Of a DNA stretch of 64,000 nucleotides, positions 46,780-55,253 are shown one piece after another. The DNA lies in assembly GCF_900188005.1 (NCBI RefSeq), contig NZ_FZNR01000016.1:62001-126000 (forward strand). Direction: 5' to 3'. Below the pieces are notes generated by a model that did no database searches, was not told where the DNA came from, and saw only the letters and a program-made list of their open reading frames with translations. Each line of letters starts with the position of its first letter. Within the stretch, counting starts at the first letter, position 1. The stretch is from Actinoplanes regularis. Lineage in GTDB: Bacteria; Actinomycetota; Actinomycetes; Mycobacteriales; Micromonosporaceae. Both the position numbers and the translations under genes were made by a program.

Positions 46780-48203
46780 CGCCGTGCCCACCAATCGCGG
46801 AACGTCTGCTCCGGCGGCTCCGGAAGGTCGCGCGCCGTCGTCCAGCTGGAGAGCGGCGGCGGCAGCCCCCGCCCGCGCCGCCCGGCGATCCGGGCCAGTT
46901 TGGCGGCCCGCTGCGCCCGCGCGTACAGCCTGGGATGGTTCATCGTGTACGCCGCGGCCCGCATCACCGCCCGCTCCATGCGCGAATGCGGCGCCTTGTC
47001 GCGCAGGTGCACCAGCATCGACGGGATGTCGATCTTCACCGGGCAGGCGTCGAAGCAGGCCCCGCAGAGCGACGACGCGTACGGCAGCGACGCGTTGTCC
47101 TCGACCCCGGTGAGCTGCGGCGACAGCACCGCCCCGATCGGTCCGGGGTAGACCGACCCGTAGGCGTGCCCACCCGTCCGCTCGTACACCGGGCACACGT
47201 TCAGGCAGGCCGAGCACCGGATGCAGTGCAGCGCCGCCCGCCCGGCGCGGTCGGCGAGCACCGCGCTGCGCCCGTTGTCGAGCAGCACCAGGTGGAAGCT
47301 CTGCGGCCCGTCCCCGGGCGTGACCCCGGTCCACATGGTCGTGTACGGGTTCATCCGCTCGCCGGTCGACGCCCTCGGCAGCAGTTGCAGGAACACCTCG
47401 AGGTCCTGCCAGGTCGGCACGACCTTCTCGAGGCCCATCACGGTGATCAGCGTGTCGGGCAGGGTCAGGCACATCCGCCCGTTGCCCTCCGACTCGACCA
47501 CGGCGAGCGTCCCGGTCTCCGCGATCGCGAAGTTCGCCCCGCTCACCGCGACCCGGGTGGACAGGAACGTCTCCCGTAGATATTTCCGCGCGGCCGCGGC
47601 CAGCACCGGCGGGTCGTCGGTCAGCCCCGGGTCGACGCCGGGCATCGCCCTCAGGAAGATCTCCCGGATCTCGGACCGGTTCCGGTGGATGGCCGGCACC
47701 AGGATGTGGCTCGGCTTGTCCTCGCCCAGCTGCACGATCAGCTCGGCCAGGTCGGTCTCCACCGGCTGGATCCCGGCCGCTTCCAGGGCCTCGTTGAGCC
47801 CGATCTCCTGGGTCGCCATCGACTTGACCTTGATGACCCGCTCCGAGCCGGTGGCCCGGACCAGGTCGGTGACGATCGCGTTGGCCTCGTTGGCGTCCGC
47901 GGCCCAGTGCACGACACCACCGGCCGCCACGACGCGCTCCTCGAGCTGCTCCAGCAGCTCGGGCAGCCGGGCCAGCACGGACGCTTTGATCGCGGACCCG
48001 GCGGTCCGCAGCTCCTGCCAGTCGGGCAACTCGGCGATCACCCGGCCGGACTTGCCGCGGATCGTCGTGGTCGCGTGCCGCAGATTACGCCGCAGCTGCC
48101 CGTCGGCGAGCGCGTCGTGCGCCGCCTCCGGGAACGTCCGGTCCCCACGCAGATTGCCGACCCCGCTCGGCGCGGTGACCGGCATTCCCAGGAAGGTACT
48201 CAC
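46776..48203 (-). CDS. lutB: Lactate utilisation protein B (iron-sulfur)
   Basis: 475 residues. The N-terminal LUD domain has GRVIAELPDWQELR..., VKSMATQEIGLNEALE and AIAETGTLAVVESEGNGRM; the C-terminal part has two 4Fe-4S motifs, CIRCSACLNVCPVYERTGG and CGACFDACPVKIDIP. GTG 48203 is chosen because a preceding 18-codon frame overlaps it (GTGA) and GGAGGTGG lies 6-12 nt upstream. With LutA and LutC it oxidises L-lactate to pyruvate, here in an operon with rhamnose genes whose aldolase-dehydrogenase makes lactate. Confidence 0.95.
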   Translation of the reverse strand: MSTFLGMPVTAPSGVGNLRGDRTFPEAAHDALADGQLRRNLRHATTTIRGKSGRVIAELPDWQELRTAGSAIKASVLARLPELLEQLEERVVAAGGVVHWAADANEANAIVTDLVRATGSERVIKVKSMATQEIGLNEALEAAGIQPVETDLAELIVQLGEDKPSHILVPAIHRNRSEIREIFLRAMPGVDPGLTDDPPVLAAAARKYLRETFLSTRVAVSGANFAIAETGTLAVVESEGNGRMCLTLPDTLITVMGLEKVVPTWQDLEVFLQLLPRASTGERMNPYTTMWTGVTPGDGPQSFHLVLLDNGRSAVLADRAGRAALHCIRCSACLNVCPVYERTGGHAYGSVYPGPIGAVLSPQLTGVEDNASLPYASSLCGACFDACPVKIDIPSMLVHLRDKAPHSRMERAVMRAAAYTMNHPRLYARAQRAAKLARIAGRRGRGLPPPLSSWTTARDLPEPPEQTFRDWWARR

Positions 48204-48256
48204 GGCGCCACCTCCGCTCTCCTCCGGCGTCGCGTTTCGCTCGCGAGCTCGCTCAT
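48200..48256 (-). CDS. 18-codon bridge ORF between lutA and lutB
   Basis: ATG 48256 overlaps the lutA TGA (ATGA) and the frame's own TGA (48200-48202) overlaps the lutB GTG (GTGA). The peptide would be MSELASETRRRRRAEVAP. It begins with the 21-bp element that also starts the VTC gene at 30856. An internal GGAGGTGG serves lutB. It may work as a translational relay that hands ribosomes from lutA to lutB across a 50-bp gap. Expression is inferred from the exact double overlap. Confidence 0.6.
   Translation of the reverse strand: MSELASETRRRRRAEVAP
48236..48256 (-). repeat. MSELASE start-codon element, copy 2
   Basis: Identical over 21 bp to 30836-30856. On the minus strand it starts with ATG within an ATGA stop-start overlap and continues GAGCGAGCTCGCGAGCGAA-like sequence. 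Confidence 0.9.
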
Positions 48257-48978
48257 GTCGAGGCCAGGATCTCGGCCAGGTGCACGGTCCGCACACCGGT
48301 CTCCTTCCGACGTAGCCCACCGCCGATGTGCATCAGGCAGGACGCGTCACCGGCCGTGCACACCTCCGCCCCGGTGGCGACGACACTGGTCAGCTTGTCG
48401 GCGAGCATCGCCGCCGACGTCTCCGCGTTCTTGAGCGCGAACGTGCCACCGAAGCCGCAGCACTGCTCCGCGGCCGGCAGCTCGACCAGCTCCAACCCGC
48501 GGACCTGCCGCAACAGCCGCAGCGGCTTGTCACCGACCCGGATCATCCGCAGGCTGTGACAGGTCGGGTGGTAGGTCACCCGGTGCGGGTAGCGGGCCCC
48601 GACGTCCTCCACCCCGAGCACGTCCACGAGCAGCTCGGACAGCTCATAGGTGCGCGAGCCGACATCCTGCGCCCGGGCCGCCAGGCCGCGCTCGCCGCAG
48701 TTCGAGGCGACCAGGGAGTGCTGATGCCGGATCGACCCGACGCACGACCCGGACGGCGCGACGATCACGTCATACCGGTCGAACACCGAGACGTAGCGTT
48801 TCACCAGCGGCAACGCGTCCCGCTGGTACCCCGTGTTGACGTGCATCTGCCCGCAGCAGCTCTGCTCGAAGGGGAAGACCACCTCGTGACCGAGCCGTTC
48901 CAGCAGCCGGACGGTGGCCTTCGCCGCCTCCGGGAAGAGGGTGTCGGCGAGACAGGTCGCGAAGAGCGCGATCCGCAC
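48253..48978 (-). CDS. lutA: Lactate utilisation protein A (CCG-domain)
   Basis: 241 residues with two cysteine-rich CCG domains of the heterodisulfide-reductase/glycolate-oxidase iron-sulfur type: FEQSCCGQMHVNTGYQ, TYHPTCHSLRMI and AEQCCGFGGTFALKN. This matches LutA/YkgE. GTG 48978 follows AGG at 6-7 nt and starts 2 bp after the rhaB stop; GTG 48984 is less likely. It passes electrons in the LutABC lactate-oxidising complex. Confidence 0.94.
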   Translation of the reverse strand: MRIALFATCLADTLFPEAAKATVRLLERLGHEVVFPFEQSCCGQMHVNTGYQRDALPLVKRYVSVFDRYDVIVAPSGSCVGSIRHQHSLVASNCGERGLAARAQDVGSRTYELSELLVDVLGVEDVGARYPHRVTYHPTCHSLRMIRVGDKPLRLLRQVRGLELVELPAAEQCCGFGGTFALKNAETSAAMLADKLTSVVATGAEVCTAGDASCLMHIGGGLRRKETGVRTVHLAEILAST

Positions 48979-48980
48979 GG

Positions 48981-50360
48981 TCACCTCCCCACCCGCTCGG
49001 CGGCGGCCCGCCAGGGCCCGTCGCCGCCGCGCGGCTCGTAGCGCGTGATCTGTTGAGTCTGCCGCACCAGCGCGCGCATCGCCGGTAGCGAGCCCTCGAC
49101 CACGCCCGCGGCGCGCGCCTGCACCAGCACGTTGCCGAGCGCGGTCGCCTCCACCGGCCCGGCGAGCACCGGCAATCCGGTGGCGTCCGCGGTCAGCCGG
49201 CAGAGCAGTTCGTTGCGGGCGCCGCCACCGACCAGGTGCACCACCCGGGGATCGCGGCCGGTGAGTTCCCGGGCCTGGCGCACCGCGCGCCGTTGCGCGA
49301 GCGCCAGGCTGTCCAGGATGCACCGGGTGATCGCGGGGTGTGACGCGTCCCGCGGCAGGCCGGCCGCCGTCCGGATCCGGGCGGACATGCCGCCGGGCGG
49401 CAGGAAGGCCGGATCGTCCAAGTCGACGACCGCACCGAAGGCCGGCTCCTCCGCCGCGGCTTTCAGCAGGTCCGAGATGTCCGGCGAACCCCACTCCCGC
49501 ATGCACTCCTGCAGCGGCCACAACCCCATCACGTTGCGGAGATACCGGACGGTTCCGTCGACCCCGCCCTCGTTGGTGAAGTTCGCCTCGCGCGACGCCG
49601 CGGTGAGGACCGGGCGGTCCAGTTCGAGCCCGACGAGCGACCACGTCCCCGAGGAGACGTACGCGAAATCCTCCTGATCCGCGGGGACCGCGACCACCGC
49701 CGACGCCGTGTCGTGCGAGCCGACCGCGACCACCGGCGTCCCCTCGAAGTGCCCGATCAGGTCACCGGGACGCCGGATCGCCGGGAAGTGCTCCGCCCGC
49801 AGGCCCAGGTCGGAGATCAGCCCCCAGGCCCATTCGCCGGTACGGACGTCGAGCAGCCCGGTCGTCGAGGCGTTCGTGTACTCCGCCCCGATCTCCCCGG
49901 TCAGCCAGTACGCGAGCAGATCCGGGATCATCAGCATCGTCGAAGCCGCCGCGTACTGCGGAGTCCCGGCCGCCGCCAGCAACTGGTAGACCGTGTTGAA
50001 CGGCAGCGTCTGCAGCCCACTGATCTCGTAGAGGTCCGGCACCCGGTCCGCGATCCCGTCGGTCCGCGCGTCCCGGTAGTGGACGGGGTTGCCGAGCAGC
50101 GCCCCCGACGAGTCCAGGAACCCGTAGTCCACGGCCCACGAGTCGATCCCGATCCCGTCCACCGGCCCGGCCTTCGCGAGACCGTCGAGCACACCCTTGT
50201 ACAGCCCGAGGATGTCCCAGTGCAGGACGCCGCCCGCGCGCACCGGATCGTTGGCGAACCGGTGCACCACCTCGAGCCCGAGGCTCCCGCCGGAGAACGT
50301 GCCGACGACGACCCGCCCGCTGGACGCGCCGAGGTCGACCGCCGCGAACCGGTGCGTCAT
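48981..50360 (-). CDS. rhaB: L-rhamnulokinase
   Basis: 459-residue FGGY-family kinase. N-terminal AAVDLGASSGRVVVG (phosphate 1), GIGIDSWAVDYGFLD, NPVHYRDARTDG, AVGSHDTASAV, and C-terminal VHLVGGGARNELLCRLTADATG with GPVEATALGN. DSWAVDYG and NxxHYRDxRT are the rhamnulokinase/fuculokinase hallmarks, and the neighbouring aldolase gene supports RhaB. It phosphorylates L-rhamnulose at C1. Its ATG overlaps the aldolase-gene stop (ATGA). No rhamnose isomerase or transporter is in the window. Confidence 0.94.
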   Translation of the reverse strand: MTHRFAAVDLGASSGRVVVGTFSGGSLGLEVVHRFANDPVRAGGVLHWDILGLYKGVLDGLAKAGPVDGIGIDSWAVDYGFLDSSGALLGNPVHYRDARTDGIADRVPDLYEISGLQTLPFNTVYQLLAAAGTPQYAAASTMLMIPDLLAYWLTGEIGAEYTNASTTGLLDVRTGEWAWGLISDLGLRAEHFPAIRRPGDLIGHFEGTPVVAVGSHDTASAVVAVPADQEDFAYVSSGTWSLVGLELDRPVLTAASREANFTNEGGVDGTVRYLRNVMGLWPLQECMREWGSPDISDLLKAAAEEPAFGAVVDLDDPAFLPPGGMSARIRTAAGLPRDASHPAITRCILDSLALAQRRAVRQARELTGRDPRVVHLVGGGARNELLCRLTADATGLPVLAGPVEATALGNVLVQARAAGVVEGSLPAMRALVRQTQQITRYEPRGGDGPWRAAAERVGR

Positions 50361-52387
50361 CGGAGGAACGCCGCCGCGACGCCCGCGTCGACGGGTACGT
50401 GCAGTCCGGTGGTGTGCGACAACTCGCCGGCGGCCAGCACGAAGACCGCGTTGGCCACGTGCTCCGGCAGCACCTCACGTTTGAGCAGCGTGCGCTGCGC
50501 GTAGAACTCGCCCAGCTTCTCCTCCGGCACGCCGTAGACGGCGGCGCGCTGCGCGCCCCAGCCGCCCGCGAAGATCCCCGAACCGCGGACGACTCCGTCG
50601 GGGTTGACCCCGTTCACCCGTACGCCATGAGCGCCCAGCTCGGCCGCCAGCAACCGCACCTGGTGCGCCTGGTCGGCCTTGGCGGCGCCGTAGGCGACGT
50701 TGTCCGGGCCCGCGAAGAGCGAGTTCTTGCTGGAGATGTAGACGATGTCGCCGCCCATCCCCTGCGCGATCAGGATCCGTGCGGCGGCCCGCGCGACCAG
50801 GAAAGAGCCCTTGGCCATCACGTCGTGCTGCAGGTCCCAGTCCTGCTCGGTGGTCTCCAGCAGCGGCTTGGAGATGGAGAGGCCGGCGTTGTTGACGATC
50901 AGGTCGACCCCACCGAAGGCGAGCACAGCCTGCTCCATGGCGGCCTCGACGGCGGCCGCGTCGGTGACGTCGGCGACCACCGCGACGGCCCGGTCCGCAC
51001 CGCCGATCTCGCCCGCCACGGCCCGCGCGGTGTCCCCGTCCCGGTCGGCGACGACGACACAGGCGCCCTCGGCGGCCAGCCGCAGCGCGATCGCCCGGCC
51101 GATTCCGGAGCCACCACCGGTCACGAACGCGACCCGGGTCGCCAGCGGCTTCGGCTTCGGCCTGCGCTGGAGCTTGGCCTCCTCGAGCGACCAGTACTCG
51201 ATGCGGAACTTCTCGGCCTCGTCGATCGGGGCGTAGCGGGAGATCGACTCGGCGCCGCGCATCACGTTGATCGCGTTGACGTAGAACTCGCCGGCGACCC
51301 GGGCGGTCTGCTTGTCGGCGCCGAAGGAGAACAGGCCGACCCCCGGGACCAGCACGATCGCCGGGTCGGCACCCCGGATCGCCGGGCTGTCCGCGGTGGC
51401 GTGCCGCTCGTAGTAGGCGCGGTAGTCCGCGCGGTACGCCTCGTGCAGCTCCTTGAGCCGGTCGGTGACCCGCTCCAGCGGCGCGTCCGGCGCGGTGTCG
51501 AGGACCAGGGGCTTGACCTTGGTGCGGAGGAAGTGGTCGGGGCAGGAGGTGCCGAGGGCGGCCAGTTCGGCGAGGCGCTCGCCGCCGACGAAGTCGAGGA
51601 CCACGTCCGAGTCGGTGAAGTGGCCGACCTGGGGGCGGTCGGTGGAGGCGAGGCCGCGGATCACCGGGAAGAGGGCGGCGGCGCGCTTGCCTCGTACGTC
51701 ATCGGGCAGTGCCGGGTTCGTCGTCGCGCCGAAAGGCGCGCTGCGGCCGTGCTCCGCGATGTAGGCCGCGGCCGTGTCGATGATCTCCCGCGAGTTCGCC
51801 TCGCAGTCGTCGCTGGTGGCGCCCCACGCGGTGATTCCGTGTCCACCCAGGATCACCCCGATGGCCTGCGGGTTCGCCCGCGCGGCGGCGGCGAGGTCCA
51901 GGCCGAGCTGGAAGCCGGGGCGTCGCCAGTCCACCCAGAGCACCCGGTCGCCGAAGATCTCCTTGGTGAGCGCGGGCCCGTCGGCGGCGGTGGCGATCGC
52001 GATGCCGGCGTCCGGGTGCAGGTGGTCGACGTGCGGGACGTCGACCAGGCCGTGCATCGCGGTGTCGATGCTCGGGGCGGCTCCGCCCCGGCCGTGCAGG
52101 CAGTAGTCGAAGGCGGCGACCATCTCGTCCTCGCGCTCGACGCCGGGGTAGACGCCGGGCAGCGCGCGCAGCCGGTCCAGGCGGAGCACGGCCAGGCCCG
52201 GCTCGGTCAGGGTGCCCAGGTCGCCGCCGGAACCTTTCACCCACAGCAGGTCGACGGCCTCCCCGGTGACCGGGTCGAGGTCACTGCCCTTGGCGGAGGT
52301 GTTCCCACCGGCGTAGTTGGTGGTGCGTGGGTCCGCACCGAGGCGATTCGACCGTGCGAGGAGCGCGGCGACAGCGGCGTTGGTCAT
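50357..52387 (-). CDS. rhaD: Bifunctional rhamnulose-1-phosphate aldolase / lactaldehyde dehydrogenase
   Basis: 676 residues in two parts. Residues 1-400 form a class-II aldolase domain (NYAGGNTSAKG, phosphate-binding; HVDHLHPDAG, metal histidines). Residues about 425-676 are a short-chain dehydrogenase (VTGGGSGIGRAIAL, NNAGLS, YGAAKAD active-site Tyr-Lys). This fusion is the YuxG/RhaEW type: it cleaves L-rhamnulose 1-phosphate to DHAP and L-lactaldehyde and oxidises the latter to lactate. The lactate is then handled by lutABC in the same operon. A LacI-type operator lies 32 bp upstream of ATG 52387. Confidence 0.95.
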   Translation of the reverse strand: MTNAAVAALLARSNRLGADPRTTNYAGGNTSAKGSDLDPVTGEAVDLLWVKGSGGDLGTLTEPGLAVLRLDRLRALPGVYPGVEREDEMVAAFDYCLHGRGGAAPSIDTAMHGLVDVPHVDHLHPDAGIAIATAADGPALTKEIFGDRVLWVDWRRPGFQLGLDLAAAARANPQAIGVILGGHGITAWGATSDDCEANSREIIDTAAAYIAEHGRSAPFGATTNPALPDDVRGKRAAALFPVIRGLASTDRPQVGHFTDSDVVLDFVGGERLAELAALGTSCPDHFLRTKVKPLVLDTAPDAPLERVTDRLKELHEAYRADYRAYYERHATADSPAIRGADPAIVLVPGVGLFSFGADKQTARVAGEFYVNAINVMRGAESISRYAPIDEAEKFRIEYWSLEEAKLQRRPKPKPLATRVAFVTGGGSGIGRAIALRLAAEGACVVVADRDGDTARAVAGEIGGADRAVAVVADVTDAAAVEAAMEQAVLAFGGVDLIVNNAGLSISKPLLETTEQDWDLQHDVMAKGSFLVARAAARILIAQGMGGDIVYISSKNSLFAGPDNVAYGAAKADQAHQVRLLAAELGAHGVRVNGVNPDGVVRGSGIFAGGWGAQRAAVYGVPEEKLGEFYAQRTLLKREVLPEHVANAVFVLAAGELSHTTGLHVPVDAGVAAAFLR

Positions 52388-52418
52388 GACGATCCTTCGA
52401 GCCGGGGGCAGGCATTCA

Positions 52419-52430
52419 TGAAACGTTTCA
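52419..52430 (-). promoter_or_regulatory. LacI-family operator of the rha-lut operon
   Basis: TGAAACGTTTCA is a perfect 12-bp palindrome with the central CG that LacI-family repressors insert into. It is 32 bp upstream of rhaD. The repressor gene is not adjacent; the truncated LacI gene at the window end is too far away to assign. Confidence 0.8.
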
Positions 52431-52576
52431 CCACTGCCAGATTACGCACCCCACAATGCCCCGGTCAAGGCTCCTCGCCCCGCCGTCGACTGACCGCCGG
52501 ACGCGAAAATATGTCGCAGGTCCTCGATACGATCCCGCGTGCAACATCGGCACCCGTCATGCTCTACGGAGGATTG

Positions 52577-53890
52577 ATGACCCCACGTTCCTATCGCGTT
52601 CTCACAGCCGCCACAGCGGCCGCCCTGCTCAGCCTGTCCCCCTCCGCCGTCTCGGCGGCAGCGGCCAACCAGCCGCCGGCCATCCCGACGTCGCTGACCG
52701 TCGCAGGTCTCGCCTGCGGCCCCGACGAGATCTCGGTCGGCACCACCACCCCGCAGGTCAGCGCCAACTTCACCGATCCCGACCTGGGTAGGGTCCAGGG
52801 CGAGAAGCTGACCCCGGCGTTCGCGTTCTGGCCGGTCGACCACCCGGAACAGCGCGTCGAGTGGACCCCACCGGTGCTGTCCTCCCCGAGCCGCGTGCTC
52901 ACGACGCTGCCGTCCACCCTGGTCGACGGCGGCCACTACCAGCTGACAGCCCGCGCCACGGACGCCGATGGCGCCGTGTCGGACTGGTCGCCCGTCTGCG
53001 ACTTCGCTGTCGACACGACCCGGCCCCACGCGCCGACGGTGACCTCCACCGACTATCCGGAGGGCCGGCCCGCCGGCGGCCCCGGCGTCCCGGGGAAGTT
53101 CACCTTCGCGGTGGCCGGCGGCGACCAGGATGTGGTGAAGTTCCGCTATTCGTCGGCCGGCAACTCGGGGCTGCGCGAGGTGCCGGTCGGCGACGACGGC
53201 CAGGCCACCGTCACCATCACTCCGCGCGGGTTCGGGACGAACGACATCACCGTCCAGGCGATCGACCGCACCTTGAACCGCTCGGCCGAGGCGCACTACT
53301 CCTTCTTGGTGATCGACCACGATCCGAAGGTGCACGACGGGAATCCGGACGCGGGGGCCGGAGAGCCACGAGCGATCAGCTTCTGGAGCGCGGTGCCGGG
53401 CACCGCGTCGTTCACGTACTCGCTGAACGGCGGCCCGGCGACGACGGTCACCGCGGACGCTGACGGCCGGGCAGCCGCGACCGTCACGCCCGATCGGCGC
53501 GGCGACAACCTCCTCACCGTCACCAGCCGGACGGCGAGCGGTGTCGTCTCCCCCGAGATCACCGCCAACCTCTACGTGTGGGTGCGGGTTCCGCAGCCGG
53601 TGATCAGCTCGCCCGACTTCCCCGGCGACGGCACCCCGCCGCCGGTGGTCGGCCAGGAGGTGACGATCGTCCTGCGCACGGATTCGCCCGAGGTCGCCGA
53701 GTTCGCCTGGTCCGCCGATTTCGGCGAAACCTTCCAGACCGTGACCGCCGACCAGAACGGCAACGCGACCATCCGCTACACCACACACGACTGGCCGTAC
53801 CTGGAGATCCAGGCCCGCGCCCGCACCGCCGACGGCTTCGAATCGAACGCGGTCGTCACCGGGTGGGAACTGACCCCGGCAGAGCAGTAG
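52577..53890 (+). CDS. Secreted multi-domain beta-sandwich protein of unknown function
   Basis: 437 residues starting at ATG 52577, with GGAGG 4-5 nt upstream. The signal peptide is YRVLTAATAAALLSLSPSAVSA. The mature protein has fibronectin/Ig-like segments: TSLTVAGLACGPDEISVGTT, GGHYQLTARATDADGAVSDWS, DTTRPHAPTVTSTDYPEG, KFTFAVAGGDQDVVKFRYS and DHDPKVHDGNPDAG. This arrangement is common in actinobacterial cell-surface proteins and N-terminal parts of Rhs-like or LamG proteins. No catalytic motif seen. A hairpin ends the transcript. Function is unknown. Confidence 0.85.
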   Translation: MTPRSYRVLTAATAAALLSLSPSAVSAAAANQPPAIPTSLTVAGLACGPDEISVGTTTPQVSANFTDPDLGRVQGEKLTPAFAFWPVDHPEQRVEWTPPVLSSPSRVLTTLPSTLVDGGHYQLTARATDADGAVSDWSPVCDFAVDTTRPHAPTVTSTDYPEGRPAGGPGVPGKFTFAVAGGDQDVVKFRYSSAGNSGLREVPVGDDGQATVTITPRGFGTNDITVQAIDRTLNRSAEAHYSFLVIDHDPKVHDGNPDAGAGEPRAISFWSAVPGTASFTYSLNGGPATTVTADADGRAAATVTPDRRGDNLLTVTSRTASGVVSPEITANLYVWVRVPQPVISSPDFPGDGTPPPVVGQEVTIVLRTDSPEVAEFAWSADFGETFQTVTADQNGNATIRYTTHDWPYLEIQARARTADGFESNAVVTGWELTPAEQ

Positions 53891-53908
53891 TCAGTTGCAG
53901 GTAGTTCC

Positions 53909-53942
53909 GCGGGCGGTCGGCCGAGGCCGGCGGACCGCCCGC
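53909..53942 (+). terminator. Hairpin after the secreted beta-sandwich gene
   Basis: GCGGGCGGTC (53909-53918) pairs with GACCGCCCGC (53933-53942), with additional GGCC pairing inside, and is followed by a pyrimidine-rich stretch (TCCCTCTT). Confidence 0.8.
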
Positions 53943-54004
53943 TCCCTCTTGCGTCAATACACCCTGCGCTCTTCCCGATCTACCACAGCGAATCGGAGCC
54001 GACC

Positions 54005-54766
54005 ATGCACCCGGCACACGCACAACGCCCCTACCGGCTCCGCTTCGACTGGGGACTCACCGGTGCCCAGACAGTGGGCGCGGACGCCGACGTGGTGGTG
54101 GTCGTCGACGTGCTCTCCTTCACGACCACGCTGAGCGTCGCCGTGGAGAGCGGCGCGCAGGTGCTGCCGTACCGCTGGAAGGACGAGACCGCCGCCCGTC
54201 ACGCCGCCCAGCGGCAGGCCGTTCTCGCGGTCGGTCGCTCAGTGGCCGGACCGGGCGACATCAGCCTGTCGCCGGCGACCATTCGCGCGAACCCACCGGT
54301 GCACCGCATTCTGCTGCCCTCGCCCAACGGATCCACCATCTCCCTGCTGGCCGGCGCGCGCGGAGCAACGGTGGTCGGCGCGGCCTTGCGCAACTTCTCC
54401 GCGGTCGCGCGCTGGATCACGCGATCCGCCGCCTCCCCTGAGTGGACGGTCGCGGTCATCGCCGCCGGCGAAAAATGGGACGACGGCAGTCTGCGTCCGG
54501 CGGTCGAGGACCTGTGGGGCGCCGGAGCGATCCTCCGATCCCTCAAAGGCGCCGGGTTCGTGAACGCCTCACCGGAAGCCGAGGTCGCGGCGGCCGCCTA
54601 CGCCGCGGTCGAGGCGGACGCGCCGGCCGCGCTCCGGGCCTGCGCCAGCGGCCGCGAACTCATCGAGATGGGCTTCGGAGAAGACGTCGAGATAGCCGCC
54701 GAGATCGACCGGTGCCGGCACGTCCCGGTGCTGGAGGGCGGCGTGTTCTCGGGGACAGTCGCCTGA
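54005..54766 (+). CDS. 2-phosphosulfolactate phosphatase family protein (ComB-like)
   Basis: 253 residues with ComB-family motifs: VVVVVDVLSFTTTLSVAVESGA, LLPSPNGSTISLLAG, VAVIAAGEKWDDGSLRPAVEDLWGAGAIL (in parts) and ASGRELIEMGFGEDVEIAAEID. ComB removes phosphate from 2-phosphosulfolactate in coenzyme M synthesis, but bacterial homologues without a CoM pathway are common and their substrates unknown. No sulfolactate genes are near. A MaoC gene follows 24 bp downstream in the same direction. Confidence 0.85.
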   Translation: MHPAHAQRPYRLRFDWGLTGAQTVGADADVVVVVDVLSFTTTLSVAVESGAQVLPYRWKDETAARHAAQRQAVLAVGRSVAGPGDISLSPATIRANPPVHRILLPSPNGSTISLLAGARGATVVGAALRNFSAVARWITRSAASPEWTVAVIAAGEKWDDGSLRPAVEDLWGAGAILRSLKGAGFVNASPEAEVAAAAYAAVEADAPAALRACASGRELIEMGFGEDVEIAAEIDRCRHVPVLEGGVFSGTVA

Positions 54767-54790
54767 AACACCTCAGCCGAGAGGACGACC

Positions 54791-55246
54791 ATGACCGTTT
54801 TCGACAGTATCGACGACCTGCTGCGGCAAGCGGGGTCGGCACTCGGGACGACCGGCTGGCATCTCGTCGACCAGCCCCGGATCGACGCGTTCGCCGAGGT
54901 GACCGGCGATCACCAGTGGATCCATGTGGACCCGGAGCGGGCAACGGCCGAGAGCCCGTTCGGCGGCACCATCGCGCACGGGGCGCTGACGCTGTCGCTG
55001 TGCATGACGTTCCTCGAACAGCTCATCGAGGTCAGGAACATCGGTCACGTGGTCAACGCGGGCTTCGACCGGGTCCGCTTCCGGGCACCGGTCCCGGTCG
55101 GCTCCCGGTTGCGGGGCGCCGGCACGTTACGCTCCGCGCAGCCGATGGGCGGCGGCATCCGCGCCGACATCCGCATCAAGGTGGAGATCGACGGCACGTC
55201 GATGCCGGCCTGCGTCGCCGACCACGTCCTGGTCTTCTACCGCTGA
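54791..55246 (+). CDS. MaoC-like hot-dog dehydratase
   Basis: 151 residues with the R-hydratase signature: FAEVTGDHQWIHVDPERA (catalytic Asp and His), then SPFGGTIAHGALTLSL. ATG 54791 follows GAGAGGA. The protein is of NodN/MaoC type, hydrating enoyl-CoA or an analogue. It sits 24 bp after the ComB-like gene and probably shares its transcript. The substrate is not evident. Confidence 0.92.
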   Translation: MTVFDSIDDLLRQAGSALGTTGWHLVDQPRIDAFAEVTGDHQWIHVDPERATAESPFGGTIAHGALTLSLCMTFLEQLIEVRNIGHVVNAGFDRVRFRAPVPVGSRLRGAGTLRSAQPMGGGIRADIRIKVEIDGTSMPACVADHVLVFYR

Positions 55247-55253
55247 TCACTGC

